This document shows, piece by piece, positions 10,458-17,231 of a DNA stretch of 64,000 nucleotides (position 1 is the first letter of the stretch; every line of letters starts with the position of its first letter). The notes below the pieces were generated by a model. That model did not search any database, was not told where the DNA came from, and was given only the letters and a program-made list of their open reading frames with translations. The position numbers were made by a program, and so were the translations under genes. The stretch lies in the NCBI RefSeq assembly GCF_014681765.1, contig NZ_CP061498.1:1364001-1428000 (forward strand), read 5' to 3'. The DNA is from Roseicitreum antarcticum. Its GTDB lineage: Bacteria > Pseudomonadota > Alphaproteobacteria > Rhodobacterales > Rhodobacteraceae.

Positions 10458-11405
10458 ATGAGCGATCTATACAGCATCATGGACAAAGAAGAATACAAAT
10501 CTCCGGGCCAGCTAGTGGCCGCTCTCCTCGCAGATCGAGGGTGGACCAAGAAAACCTTGGCGATCATTTTGGGCGTGGATGAATCCCTTGTCAGCAAGAC
10601 AGTCTCCAATGTTCGCAAGGTTGATGCCTCAACAGCCATCATTTTTGAGGAAGTGTTCGACGTTCCTGCTGTGCGTTTTCTATCCCTGCAAAAGGATTAT
10701 GATCTAGCTGTTGCTAGGATTGAAAGCACACCGGACCCCAAGAGACAAATGCGTGCAGAACTGATTGGGAAACTGCCGATCAATGCAATGATCAAAAGGG
10801 GCTGGCTTGAAGCGGAGTCAGTTAAAGATATTGAAAGTGTCGAGAGTTCATTGCTTCGCTTCTTTCAAGCCAACCGCCTTGAAGACATTGAAACGCTCCC
10901 ACATGCGGCAAAGAAAACAGAAGTCAGCATAGCCGCAACACCAGCGCAACTCGCGTGGCTTTATCGTGTCAAAACCCTTGCCTCCGAAATGATGGTCGCA
11001 CGTTATTCCCCTGCATCGGTGAAGTCGGCCATAGCCGAAATAAAGAACCTCGTTCACTCCGCAGAAGAATTGCGGAAGGTTCCCCGAATATTGGCAGAAG
11101 CGGGTATCCGCTTTGTTATCGTTGAAGCGTTACCGTCCACCAAAATTGACGGTGTTTGCTTTTGGTTGGATGGCAACTCACCCGTTATCGGCATGTCATT
11201 GCGCTTTGACAGGATCGACAACTTTGTCTTTGTTTTGCGTCACGAACTTGAGCATGTCCAAAATCGAGATGGGTTAATCGAGATGATTTCAATGCTTGAT
11301 GTAGATATTAACTCTGGTGAGGCTACGCAGATCACGCAGGAACTCAAAGACCAAGAAGATCGCGCCAATGCCGCAGCTTCTGAATTCTGCGTCCCAAGAA
11401 AATGA
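10458..11405 (+). CDS. HigA-type HTH regulator fused to an ImmA/IrrE-like metallopeptidase domain
   Basis: The 315-residue protein has an N-terminal XRE/HigA domain (residues 8-85: SPGQLVAALLADRGWTKKTL, VDESLVSKTV, then FLSLQKDYDLAVA, the family's typical ending). A linker follows, then a C-terminal ImmA/IrrE-like domain with the zinc motif HELEH (about residue 258). Proteins of this kind act as antitoxins or as protease-controlled repressors. The family normally continues about 75 residues past the point where this frame stops. That continuation exists in the -1 frame at 11402-11629, so the gene is split at CCAAGAAAATGATGG. The start ATG has only a weak ribosome binding site, and the internal ATG at 10479 is an alternative. 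Confidence 0.85.
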   Translation: MSDLYSIMDKEEYKSPGQLVAALLADRGWTKKTLAIILGVDESLVSKTVSNVRKVDASTAIIFEEVFDVPAVRFLSLQKDYDLAVARIESTPDPKRQMRAELIGKLPINAMIKRGWLEAESVKDIESVESSLLRFFQANRLEDIETLPHAAKKTEVSIAATPAQLAWLYRVKTLASEMMVARYSPASVKSAIAEIKNLVHSAEELRKVPRILAEAGIRFVIVEALPSTKIDGVCFWLDGNSPVIGMSLRFDRIDNFVFVLRHELEHVQNRDGLIEMISMLDVDINSGEATQITQELKDQEDRANAAASEFCVPRK

Positions 11406-11629
11406 TGGATGCCTTTATCTCGCGCAAAGCACCAGTTTTCGCCAAACGTGACATCATAGGGCTGGCGAGAATGCTCAAGGTCCACACTGGCCTAGTTGCT
11501 GGACAGCTTCAATTCAGAACTCAAAAATACCACCTTGGGCGGGAATATCTCGTCCCTGTTCGCTCAATTGTAACACCAAATGCCGTCACTGACGGGTGGG
11601 GTGATGTTGCCCCTACTGATGCCTATTAG
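11402..11629 (+). CDS. C-terminal part of the ImmA/IrrE-like protein in the -1 frame
   Basis: The 75 residues (FISRKAPVFAKRDIIGLARM, then VHTGLVAGQLQ, TDGWGDVAP) match the usual end of HigA/ImmA fusion proteins, where a helical segment after the peptidase core contains VHPGIVVGQLQ-like sequence. The ATG overlaps the upstream stop as ATGA, and no separate ribosome binding site is visible. Either a -1 ribosomal slip on the A-run, translational re-initiation, a real inactivating frameshift, or a sequencing error could explain it. A shifted product would be about 390 residues, the length I expect for intact relatives. Confidence 0.7.
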   Translation: MMDAFISRKAPVFAKRDIIGLARMLKVHTGLVAGQLQFRTQKYHLGREYLVPVRSIVTPNAVTDGWGDVAPTDAY

Positions 11630-11644
11630 AAAGGGGCTTTCACC

Positions 11645-12130
11645 ATGAGTAAGAAAAAAGATCTGCAAAGGCTAATTCGTCACTACAAAGACGAAACAGG
11701 CGAAATCCAAGTTGATATGAAAAAGGTGGCAAAGTTCGCCCAGCTTATGGGCTGGGATATGCCTGTTCCCAAAGACCCACTTGATGTTCTTGCCCAAGAA
11801 CTTTCCCGCGCAGCACGGGACGAGATCAAGCATGATGATGATAGTGGTCGCCCTTACAGGGTGAACCATGCGGTGCCAATCAAGCAAGGCCAGCAAACGC
11901 TGTTTGTTTGGATTGATATCGATGAAGCGCCACGGAATATGATGCAAAAATCTCTCTACCTACGCCGAGAGCAAATGGTCGGTGATGGATTGCAGTTGAG
12001 CTACGACGCTGATCGCTGGAACTCTCGTCACGCTGACGAAAGACAAATTGAACTTGATTTAGACCTGAACTTTGATGTTGAACTGCGGAAGCACGCTGCC
12101 GATGCAGAGGATGAAGTCACTGACGATTAA
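11645..12130 (+). CDS. Transposon passenger protein of unknown function (161 residues)
   Basis: It begins 16 bp after the ImmA fragment and has a good ribosome binding site (GAAAGGGGC), so it is probably co-transcribed with the regulator. The N-terminus is basic and helical (MSKKKDLQRLIRHYKDETG). The central part has VDMKKVAKFAQLMGW, PLDVLAQELSRAAR and GRPYRVNHAV. Later segments are FVWIDIDEAPRNMMQ, LRREQMVGDGLQLSYDADRW and an acidic end (DAEDEVTDD). No transmembrane segment or known catalytic motif is seen. Its position after a HigA/ImmA gene would fit a partner or toxin-like product, but that is only inference. Confidence 0.8.
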   Translation: MSKKKDLQRLIRHYKDETGEIQVDMKKVAKFAQLMGWDMPVPKDPLDVLAQELSRAARDEIKHDDDSGRPYRVNHAVPIKQGQQTLFVWIDIDEAPRNMMQKSLYLRREQMVGDGLQLSYDADRWNSRHADERQIELDLDLNFDVELRKHAADAEDEVTDD

Positions 12131-12348
12131 TCTCCTGACTTCTTCCAACGAGCAGCGGCAGCGACACTCGAAATTTCGCTCCGCTGTTCTGGCGTCAAAT
12201 CCAATGCCCTAGCTTTGCCGCCCTTTTTCCCACCCTTGCGCTGTCCAGACGTGTCGGGATCATGCACAGGTTCATAACTAGCGGCCATGTCCACAATGAA
12301 CTTGGCAAGCTGGTTGGCGTCACGGGGTCTCTTGGGTTTGTCTGTCAT
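12127..12348 (-). CDS. Small KGG-motif protein (73 residues), transposon passenger
   Basis: The N-terminus (RPRDANQLAKFIVDMA) is followed by GQRKGGKKGGKARALDLTPE and SSVAAAARWKK. This layout, a basic Gly-Lys patch then LTPEQRSEI and AAARW, is common in small proteins that databases often call RNA-binding or histone-like. The function is not established. Its stop overlaps the convergent stop of the 161-residue protein gene, with TTAA shared at 12127-12130, so the two transcripts must overlap. It lies 42 bp inside the right terminal repeat and is transcribed away from it. Confidence 0.75.
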   Translation of the reverse strand: MTDKPKRPRDANQLAKFIVDMAASYEPVHDPDTSGQRKGGKKGGKARALDLTPEQRSEISSVAAAARWKKSGD

Positions 12349-12390
12349 AGCCCTAAGATAATCACTCCCTCGCGCGAGGGCAAACTATCT

Positions 12391-12412
12391 TATTTCAAAG
12401 TGACCCACTACC
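12391..12412 (-). repeat. Right terminal inverted repeat of the transposon
   Basis: The reverse complement of this 22-bp segment equals 9468-9489 exactly. Confidence 0.93.
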
Positions 12413-12420
12413 TCCCGTTC
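12413..12420. repeat. Target site duplication, right copy (TCCCGTTC)
   Basis: Identical to 9460-9467. Removing the transposon and one copy rejoins 9467 to 12421. No interrupted gene is recognisable across the join, so the target was probably non-coding or already decayed DNA. Confidence 0.93.
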
Positions 12421-12623
12421 AACCGACCTTGCCCTTCGAAAATGCTGCGGGATGCACGAATGGCCGGTTCAGTGACGCTGCAATACGGCTTCCAAACGGC
12501 ACGCGAATGGCAAGTTTGGGCCAGGAACGTCGAACAGCAGGTTGCCTTCGCAATGGGCGGCAAGCGGAGATTTGTTGGAACTGCAAAATTCGTTCCGCCT
12601 ACTCCTTAAGCAGACCTTCGACA

Positions 12624-12764
12624 GGCATTGTTGCACAAATGGAGTGAGGGATTCCGTGTTTGAACCCAGCATGGTAGCTGGCAGGCATGAGCAGTTGGTC
12701 CCCTACGAAGTACAAGACTAGGATCTGGCCTTCGTACAACACGGCGCTGAAGCAGCGCGGTTGG
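12624..12764 (+). pseudogene. 5' relic of an IS5-family element and its transposase
   Basis: GGCATTGTTGCACAAAT at 12624 resembles the left terminus of IS5-group (IS903/IS427-like) elements. The ATG at 12687 opens MSSWSPTKYKTRIWPSYNTA then LKQRGWL, the typical start of their transposases (KYKTxxWxxYNxALxxRG). Homology stops at about 12760, where the sequence runs into the end of the integrase fragment on the other strand. Everything after residue 26 or so of a roughly 300-residue transposase is missing. The junction at about 12764 therefore marks a deletion or one-sided recombination. Confidence 0.75.
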
Positions 12765-13331
12765 CTAGGCGTCCATGATCTGTGCCAGGTGCTCTTGTGA
12801 CCGAAATGTTTTTCCAGTGATTGCGGTGAAATCCTTGGCCAGCCTATCCTTCATGCCCGCGTTCGAGATGGCATTTGCCTCAGCGCGATAGAATCGCATG
12901 ACGTTTTCCAATGTCGAGGCTGACCAGTCCGGACGGATCCGGTTTGCGGGAAATGCCTTCCGGATACCATCGGCAAGCAGGGTCTCCACTGCGATGCGTG
13001 CAAGTTCGCGGTTTTCCGTCGACATCGACCCGAGGCGGCCGGTCATCCGCTCCATGCGATGCTGACGCCGCATGTCGGACAAGCACTGTTGGAGGCAGAC
13101 GGTCATGTACCATGCCATCACCTCCTCCGGCAATTCTTCCAGCATGAACAGGAAACTATCGAGCAATTCATCAAACTCCGCGGTCAACTTCCATGACCAC
13201 GTATGAGCAAATTTCAGGTCTGACGTCCCCAGAGACACGAAAATCGGTGAAAGAGCTGTGGATAACCCCGGAATGCGCCGCCGGAAATAACACCGGCCGC
13301 CCTGTTGGGTCACGTATTTCTGTTGATGCAT
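12765..13331 (-). pseudogene. Truncated tyrosine recombinase (N-terminal part only)
   Basis: The ATG at 13331 follows AAGGG with about 8-nt spacing and starts MHQQKYVTQQGGRCYFRRRI, the arm-binding N-terminus (DUF6538-like) of phage-type integrases. About 188 residues remain, ending in KTFRSQEHLAQIMDA at a stop made at the junction with the IS5 relic. The catalytic domain with the R-H-R-Y residues is absent, so it cannot recombine DNA. The family is usually 400 residues or more. It is oriented away from the tRNA-Asn 3' end about 165 bp away, the standard integrase-beside-tRNA layout of integrated islands. Confidence 0.8.
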
Positions 13332-13494
13332 GTCGAGCCCTTTTGAGGGGGACGACTTCAACCGGAAAAAAGACCTTGCGAGGCACCGGCGTGAAAGACC
13401 TGTGCAAGATTTGTGCAAGATTTCAGACCAAACCGCCTCAGGTCGTCGGAGCGAAATTCCGAACCTGAACGATTTCAGTAGCTTAAAGCTGAAT

Positions 13495-13569
13495 TGGCTC
13501 CGGCGGTAGGGATCGAACCTACGACCAATTGATTAACAGTCAACTGCTCTACCGCTGAGCTACGCCGGA
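13495..13569 (-). tRNA. tRNA-Asn (anticodon GTT)
   Basis: Reading the minus strand, the acceptor strands TCCGGCG (13563-13569) and CGCCGGA (13499-13505) pair perfectly. The anticodon loop is CTGTTAA with anticodon GTT, the T-loop is TTCGATC with stem GTAGG/CCTAC, and GCCA is encoded at the 3' end. The tRNA is intact. Its 3' end faces the truncated integrase, so it is the likely attachment site of the accessory region to its left. Confidence 0.96.
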
Positions 13570-13623
13570 CCATGCAGGGCATATAGCAAGTGATTTCCGG
13601 GGCGTCCAGAGCGAAATCGCGGT

Positions 13624-14601
13624 TTATTTATCCGAATTCCGCCCGCCCAACCCCGGCACGAACCGGGCCGCGAAAGCCAGGTCGCCCAATGCTTGCGCCT
13701 GGTTTTTCCGGCACAGATCAATCAGATGCGCGAAGACATTGCGCTCGGCGGCCGGGCGCAGGGCGGCGGGGGTCTCGGTATAGATATGCCGCGTCAGGGC
13801 AGGCACGGTGTCGATACCGCTGTGCAACGCCGCCAGGATCGAGGCCCCGCGCGCCTGCCGGTGGTGGCGGAGCGCCGCGATACGGGCCGCGGGGTCCGCG
13901 ACCGGGGCGCCGTGACCCGGCAGCAACACGCCGGGTGCTGCGGCCTCCAGCAGGGTCAGGCTGTCCATGTAGGCCGTCAAATCGCCATCGGGCGGCGAGA
14001 TCAGCGACGACGCCCAGCCCATCACATGATCGCCTGAGAACCCGATACCGCGCCACAGGAAAGACAGATGGTTGCTGCAATGCCCCGGCGTCCACAGCGC
14101 CCCCAACCGCTCGGCACCGAAATCCACCGCGTCGCCGTCACGCAAGATCCGGTCCGGGCGAAAGTTGTGGTCCAGCCCCTCGCCGCCCTCCGACAGGCCG
14201 CGCTGCGCCAGATCCGCCATGACGGCGCTGCGCCCGGCCCCGGGCCCGCCAAAGGCGCAGACCGGCGCGCCAGTCCGCTGCGCCAGCGTCGGGGCGGCGG
14301 CCGAATGGTCCAGGTGGCTGTGTGTCACGCAGATCGCCACCACCACCTCGCCCGGTGACAGCGCCGCCAGCACCGTGTCGACATGGCGCGGAATGGCCGG
14401 GCCGGGGTCGATCACCACAACAGCGCCTTCGCCCAGAATGTAGGTATTCGTCCCCTCGGCGCACATGGCAGAGGGGTTGGGCGCCAGCACGCGGCGGACC
14501 CCGGACGCAGGCTGGTCAACCGCCCCGGTCACCGCGCGCGCCCATAAAAACAACCCGTGTGCCAACCGGCTGACGTGATATAACCCCGGATATGATTGCA
14601 C
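13624..14601 (-). CDS. Metallo-beta-lactamase-fold hydrolase (LACTB2-like)
   Basis: The metal site is complete: THSHLDHS (HxHxDH), GHCSNHL, SGDHVMG and LPGHG. A C-terminal helical winged-helix-like region ends with NVFAHLIDLCRKNQAQA. This is the layout of LACTB2/RNase-like or glyoxalase-II-like hydrolases of about 300 residues. The ATG at 14601 gives 325 residues, but homology starts only at SGVRRVLAPNPS. A GTG about 39 codons in is therefore a plausible alternative start. With the first start the gene overlaps the divergent kinase gene by 10 bp. Substrate unknown. Confidence 0.85.
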   Translation of the reverse strand: MQSYPGLYHVSRLAHGLFLWARAVTGAVDQPASGVRRVLAPNPSAMCAEGTNTYILGEGAVVVIDPGPAIPRHVDTVLAALSPGEVVVAICVTHSHLDHSAAAPTLAQRTGAPVCAFGGPGAGRSAVMADLAQRGLSEGGEGLDHNFRPDRILRDGDAVDFGAERLGALWTPGHCSNHLSFLWRGIGFSGDHVMGWASSLISPPDGDLTAYMDSLTLLEAAAPGVLLPGHGAPVADPAARIAALRHHRQARGASILAALHSGIDTVPALTRHIYTETPAALRPAAERNVFAHLIDLCRKNQAQALGDLAFAARFVPGLGGRNSDK

Positions 14602-16088
14602 ATTGGTTAAAATCCTTCATGCCACGCGGGTTTTACGGGCGGGCCGCGCTGATCTTGATCGTCCCCATCGTGACGATTCAACTGGTCATGTCCATCGTTT
14701 TCATCCAGCGGCATTTCGAGGGCGTGACCCGGCAGATGACCGAAAGCATCGTCGCCGAGCTGAGCTATATCCTGCCCCGCATCGACGCCGCCCCTGACCT
14801 CGATACGGCGCTGCGCGACCTGCGCCCGCTGTCAGATGCGCTTCAGATCGGTCTGCGCCCCGCAACACCTGACGCGCCGCCGCCCGCGCGCGACCGGCGC
14901 CTGTTCTATGACCTGTCGGGGCGCGCGGTGATCGACACGTTGCGCGCCGCCCTGCCGCAATACCGCGTCGCCGATTTGCTGAACCCCGAAGATCTGGTAC
15001 TTTTCTGGATCGACACGTCGCATGGGCTGGTAGAGGCGACCCTGCCCCGGCGCCGCGTCAGCGCCTCGAATCCGCATCAGCTTCTGGTCATCATGGTGTT
15101 CAGCGGGCTGGTGCTGACGCTGATCTCGGCGATTTTCCTGCGCAATCAGGTGCGGTCGGTGAAACGGCTGGCGGCGGCGGCCGAGGCCTTCGGGCGCGGC
15201 CAGAACATGCCCTACCGGCCCACCGGTGCCACCGAAATCCGCGCAGCAGGGCGCGCGTTTTTGGACATGCGCGCCCGGATCGAACGGCAGATCGAACAGC
15301 GCACCTTGATGCTGTCAGGGATCAGCCACGACCTGCGCACGCCGCTGACCCGGCTCAGCCTCAGCCTGTCACTGGCCGATGAGAACGACGAGACCCGCGC
15401 GATGCAGGCCGATCTGGCCGAAATGGCCCGGCTGATCGACAGCTTTCTGGATTATGTGCGCGGACAGGCCACCGCCGAAAGCGCCCAGGTCGATGTGGTC
15501 GCGCTACTGGAGGGGTTGATCCTCAACGCCCGTCGCTGCGGTGGGGATGTGCGGCTGATAGAAGCACCTGGCACGGCCATCGCGACGCTGCGCGTCAGCC
15601 TGATCGAACGGGCGATCGACAATCTGATCAGCAACGCCCTGCGCTATGCGGGGCGCGCCGAAATCCAGCTGAAATGCAGCGATACCCGGCTGGTGATCTG
15701 TGTCGAGGATGACGGCCCCGGCATTCCAGATGATCGCCGGGAAGAGGCAAAACGCCCCTTCGTGCGCCTCGATCCCGCGCGCAATCAAGACCGGGGCAGC
15801 GGTGTCGGGCTGGGACTGGCGATTGCCGATGATGCCGCGCAGATGCATGGCGGCAGGCTGATCTTGTCGCGCAGCGCGCGGCTGGGCGGGCTCTGCGCCT
15901 GCATCGACCTGCCGCGCGGCACCGAGGCCGCAGGTGGGCGGCCACAATCGACCGGCCTAAAGTTGACCGCGCTAAAGATACCCAGGCGACAATCGACGCG
16001 GCGCAAATCACCCCGGACCAAAACCACAGCGCCCAAACCACCCGAACCAAGATCACCTGGGCCAAAATCACCTGGACCAGCAAACTGA
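14592..16088 (+). CDS. EnvZ-like sensor histidine kinase (orphan)
   Basis: The N-terminal transmembrane segment (LILIVPIVTIQLVMSIVFI) is followed by a periplasmic domain, a second membrane segment (LLVIMVFSGLVLTLISAIFL, about residue 170) and a HAMP-type linker. HisKA carries the phosphorylated His in GISHDLRTPLTRLS (about residue 243). HATPase has NLISNALRYAG, EDDGPGIPDD and GSGVGLGLAIADD. The closest family is the osmolarity sensor EnvZ. No response regulator gene is adjacent. The last ~50 residues, after LCACIDLPRG, are a Pro/Lys/Arg/Thr-rich tail (TTAPKPPEPRSPGPKSPG) coded by short DNA repeats. This tail is unusual for the family. Confidence 0.9.
   Translation: MIAHWLKSFMPRGFYGRAALILIVPIVTIQLVMSIVFIQRHFEGVTRQMTESIVAELSYILPRIDAAPDLDTALRDLRPLSDALQIGLRPATPDAPPPARDRRLFYDLSGRAVIDTLRAALPQYRVADLLNPEDLVLFWIDTSHGLVEATLPRRRVSASNPHQLLVIMVFSGLVLTLISAIFLRNQVRSVKRLAAAAEAFGRGQNMPYRPTGATEIRAAGRAFLDMRARIERQIEQRTLMLSGISHDLRTPLTRLSLSLSLADENDETRAMQADLAEMARLIDSFLDYVRGQATAESAQVDVVALLEGLILNARRCGGDVRLIEAPGTAIATLRVSLIERAIDNLISNALRYAGRAEIQLKCSDTRLVICVEDDGPGIPDDRREEAKRPFVRLDPARNQDRGSGVGLGLAIADDAAQMHGGRLILSRSARLGGLCACIDLPRGTEAAGGRPQSTGLKLTALKIPRRQSTRRKSPRTKTTAPKPPEPRSPGPKSPGPAN
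15945..16085 (+). repeat. Short imperfect repeats at the 3' end of the kinase gene
   Basis: Variants of CAATCGAC and of a roughly 15-bp unit GATCACCTGGGCCAA recur, for example at 16031-16048 against the following copy at about 16046-16062. They encode the Pro/Lys-rich tail. The coding frame survives, so the repeats seem to have extended the protein past its normal end. Confidence 0.5.
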
Positions 16089-16110
16089 CACAAGCGCCGG
16101 GCGCGCGGGG

Positions 16111-16743
16111 TTACGCCAGCGCGCTGAGCACTTCGTCCAGCAGCGCGGCAACCTCGGCGCGGACCTGCGGGCTGGCCTTGCCCTCGATCGCCGACAAGCC
16201 CTGCCCCAGCGTTTCGGCATAGATCACCCGGTTGGCCAGTTGCGCCTCTGCCACCGGCACGTCCAGCGCGGCTGCGGCCGCTCCGACCTCGGCGCCCAGC
16301 CGGGTGCCCGCGCGCGCCCGGTTCAACACGATCAGCGCCGCCTTGTCTTCGCGCCGCGCCAGGTCCAGCACGCCCTCGGTCGCCCACAGGTCGACGTGGC
16401 TGGACGCCACCGGGATCAGCACGATATCGGCCTCGCGCAGCGCGGGGCGCAGGTCGGCATCGACCTTCGGTGGGGTGTCGATGATGACGAAATCCGCGTC
16501 ACCGCGCAGTTTTTCGCATTCATACGCCACGCCCCAGGCCGAGGCGGTCGAGAATGCCATGCCCGCCGTCCCCAACGCGGCACGCCGCGCCATGAACCAC
16601 CGCCCCAATGATCCCTGCGGGTCGGTATCCAGAAGCGCCACGGATTTCCCCGCGCGCGTCAACGCGACGGCCAGCGTCACGGCCAGCGTGGTCTTGCCCG
16701 ACCCGCCTTTTTGCTGGGCGATGGTGATGACTTTTCCCGACAT
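16111..16743 (-). CDS. ParA/MinD-like P-loop ATPase
   Basis: The 210-residue protein has the deviant Walker A motif QQKGGSGKTTLAV at residues 9-21, switch I LLDTDPQGSLGRW and Walker B VIIDTPPKVD. It is a short ParA of the type that lacks an N-terminal DNA-binding domain. Such proteins position DNA or large complexes on the nucleoid. There is no ParB partner next to it, so it is not evidently a chromosome or plasmid partition locus. It is flanked by the convergent kinase gene and a long gap that holds the rpoH terminator. Its cargo cannot be inferred. Confidence 0.88.
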   Translation of the reverse strand: MSGKVITIAQQKGGSGKTTLAVTLAVALTRAGKSVALLDTDPQGSLGRWFMARRAALGTAGMAFSTASAWGVAYECEKLRGDADFVIIDTPPKVDADLRPALREADIVLIPVASSHVDLWATEGVLDLARREDKAALIVLNRARAGTRLGAEVGAAAAALDVPVAEAQLANRVIYAETLGQGLSAIEGKASPQVRAEVAALLDEVLSALA

Positions 16744-17002
16744 TTCAGGTCCCCTTCTGGTTCAGTGCGCCGTCCTAGGTGATGCCGTGCCAGGTGATGC
16801 CCCGCACCGGCGGCCCCGTATCACTGCCTCAACGCGCCCGATGGAAAACCGGATCGCAGATTCGGACAAGACAGTCCCGGCGCCTGAGGCGGCGCGGGCA
16901 GCGCCGCGTCCCGAATTCCGGCACACCGCCCTGCCCTGCCGCGCCCCCGGACCGGCACTTTCCCTTGCTCTATCCCCGGGGCAGCGCCGTTCACAACGAA
17001 AA

Positions 17003-17027
17003 GCCCCGGATGCGGCGCATCCGGGGC
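17003..17027 (-). terminator. Intrinsic terminator for rpoH
   Basis: GCCCCGGATGC (17003-17013) pairs perfectly with GCATCCGGGGC (17017-17027) around a 3-nt loop, and on the minus strand TTTTCG follows. It lies about 205 nt after the rpoH stop. The rest of the 16744-17231 gap holds no supportable gene, only short repeats such as GGCCGGGTCA (about 17080 and 17121). Confidence 0.8.
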
Positions 17028-17231
17028 GGAACGTGTCAAAAATGCCAATGATGTGGGCAGCCGGGGATCACTTTGGCGGCCGGGTCAAACCCAGTTGGCA
17101 GCCAGGCATCACCCTACCGGCCGGGTCACATGGTGTTGGCAAGCAGCGACCGGCTTACCCATCTGATCAATTGATTGACCTCACCAGCCCCAGCCTTTCG
17201 GTGGCCCGGAACAATCAGTTTACCAGAACAA

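Larger units (their letters stand above)
9468..12412. mobile_element. Complete 2945-bp IS1-like transposon with passenger genes
   Basis: Both ends carry the same 22-bp inverted repeat without mismatch (9468-9489 and 12391-12412), flanked by an 8-bp direct repeat. The element contains a minus-strand DDE transposase whose stop codon lies inside the left repeat, a plus-strand HigA/ImmA-type regulator and a second plus-strand protein, and a minus-strand 73-residue protein near the right end. The DNA is visibly more AT-rich than the surrounding genome. A simple IS1 element is under 1 kb, so two thirds of this one is cargo. Perfect ends and an intact transposase suggest it is, or recently was, mobile. 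The assignment to IS1 rests on transposase motifs and the 8-bp duplication. Confidence 0.92.

Noticed and set aside
12262-12609. Plus-strand frame crossing the right end of the transposon
   Set aside because: It begins inside the transposon and runs over the inverted repeat into the flank, so it is formed by the insertion.
16111-16743. Plasmid or chromosome partition locus
   Set aside because: The ParA-like protein has no ParB gene or centromere-like repeats beside it.
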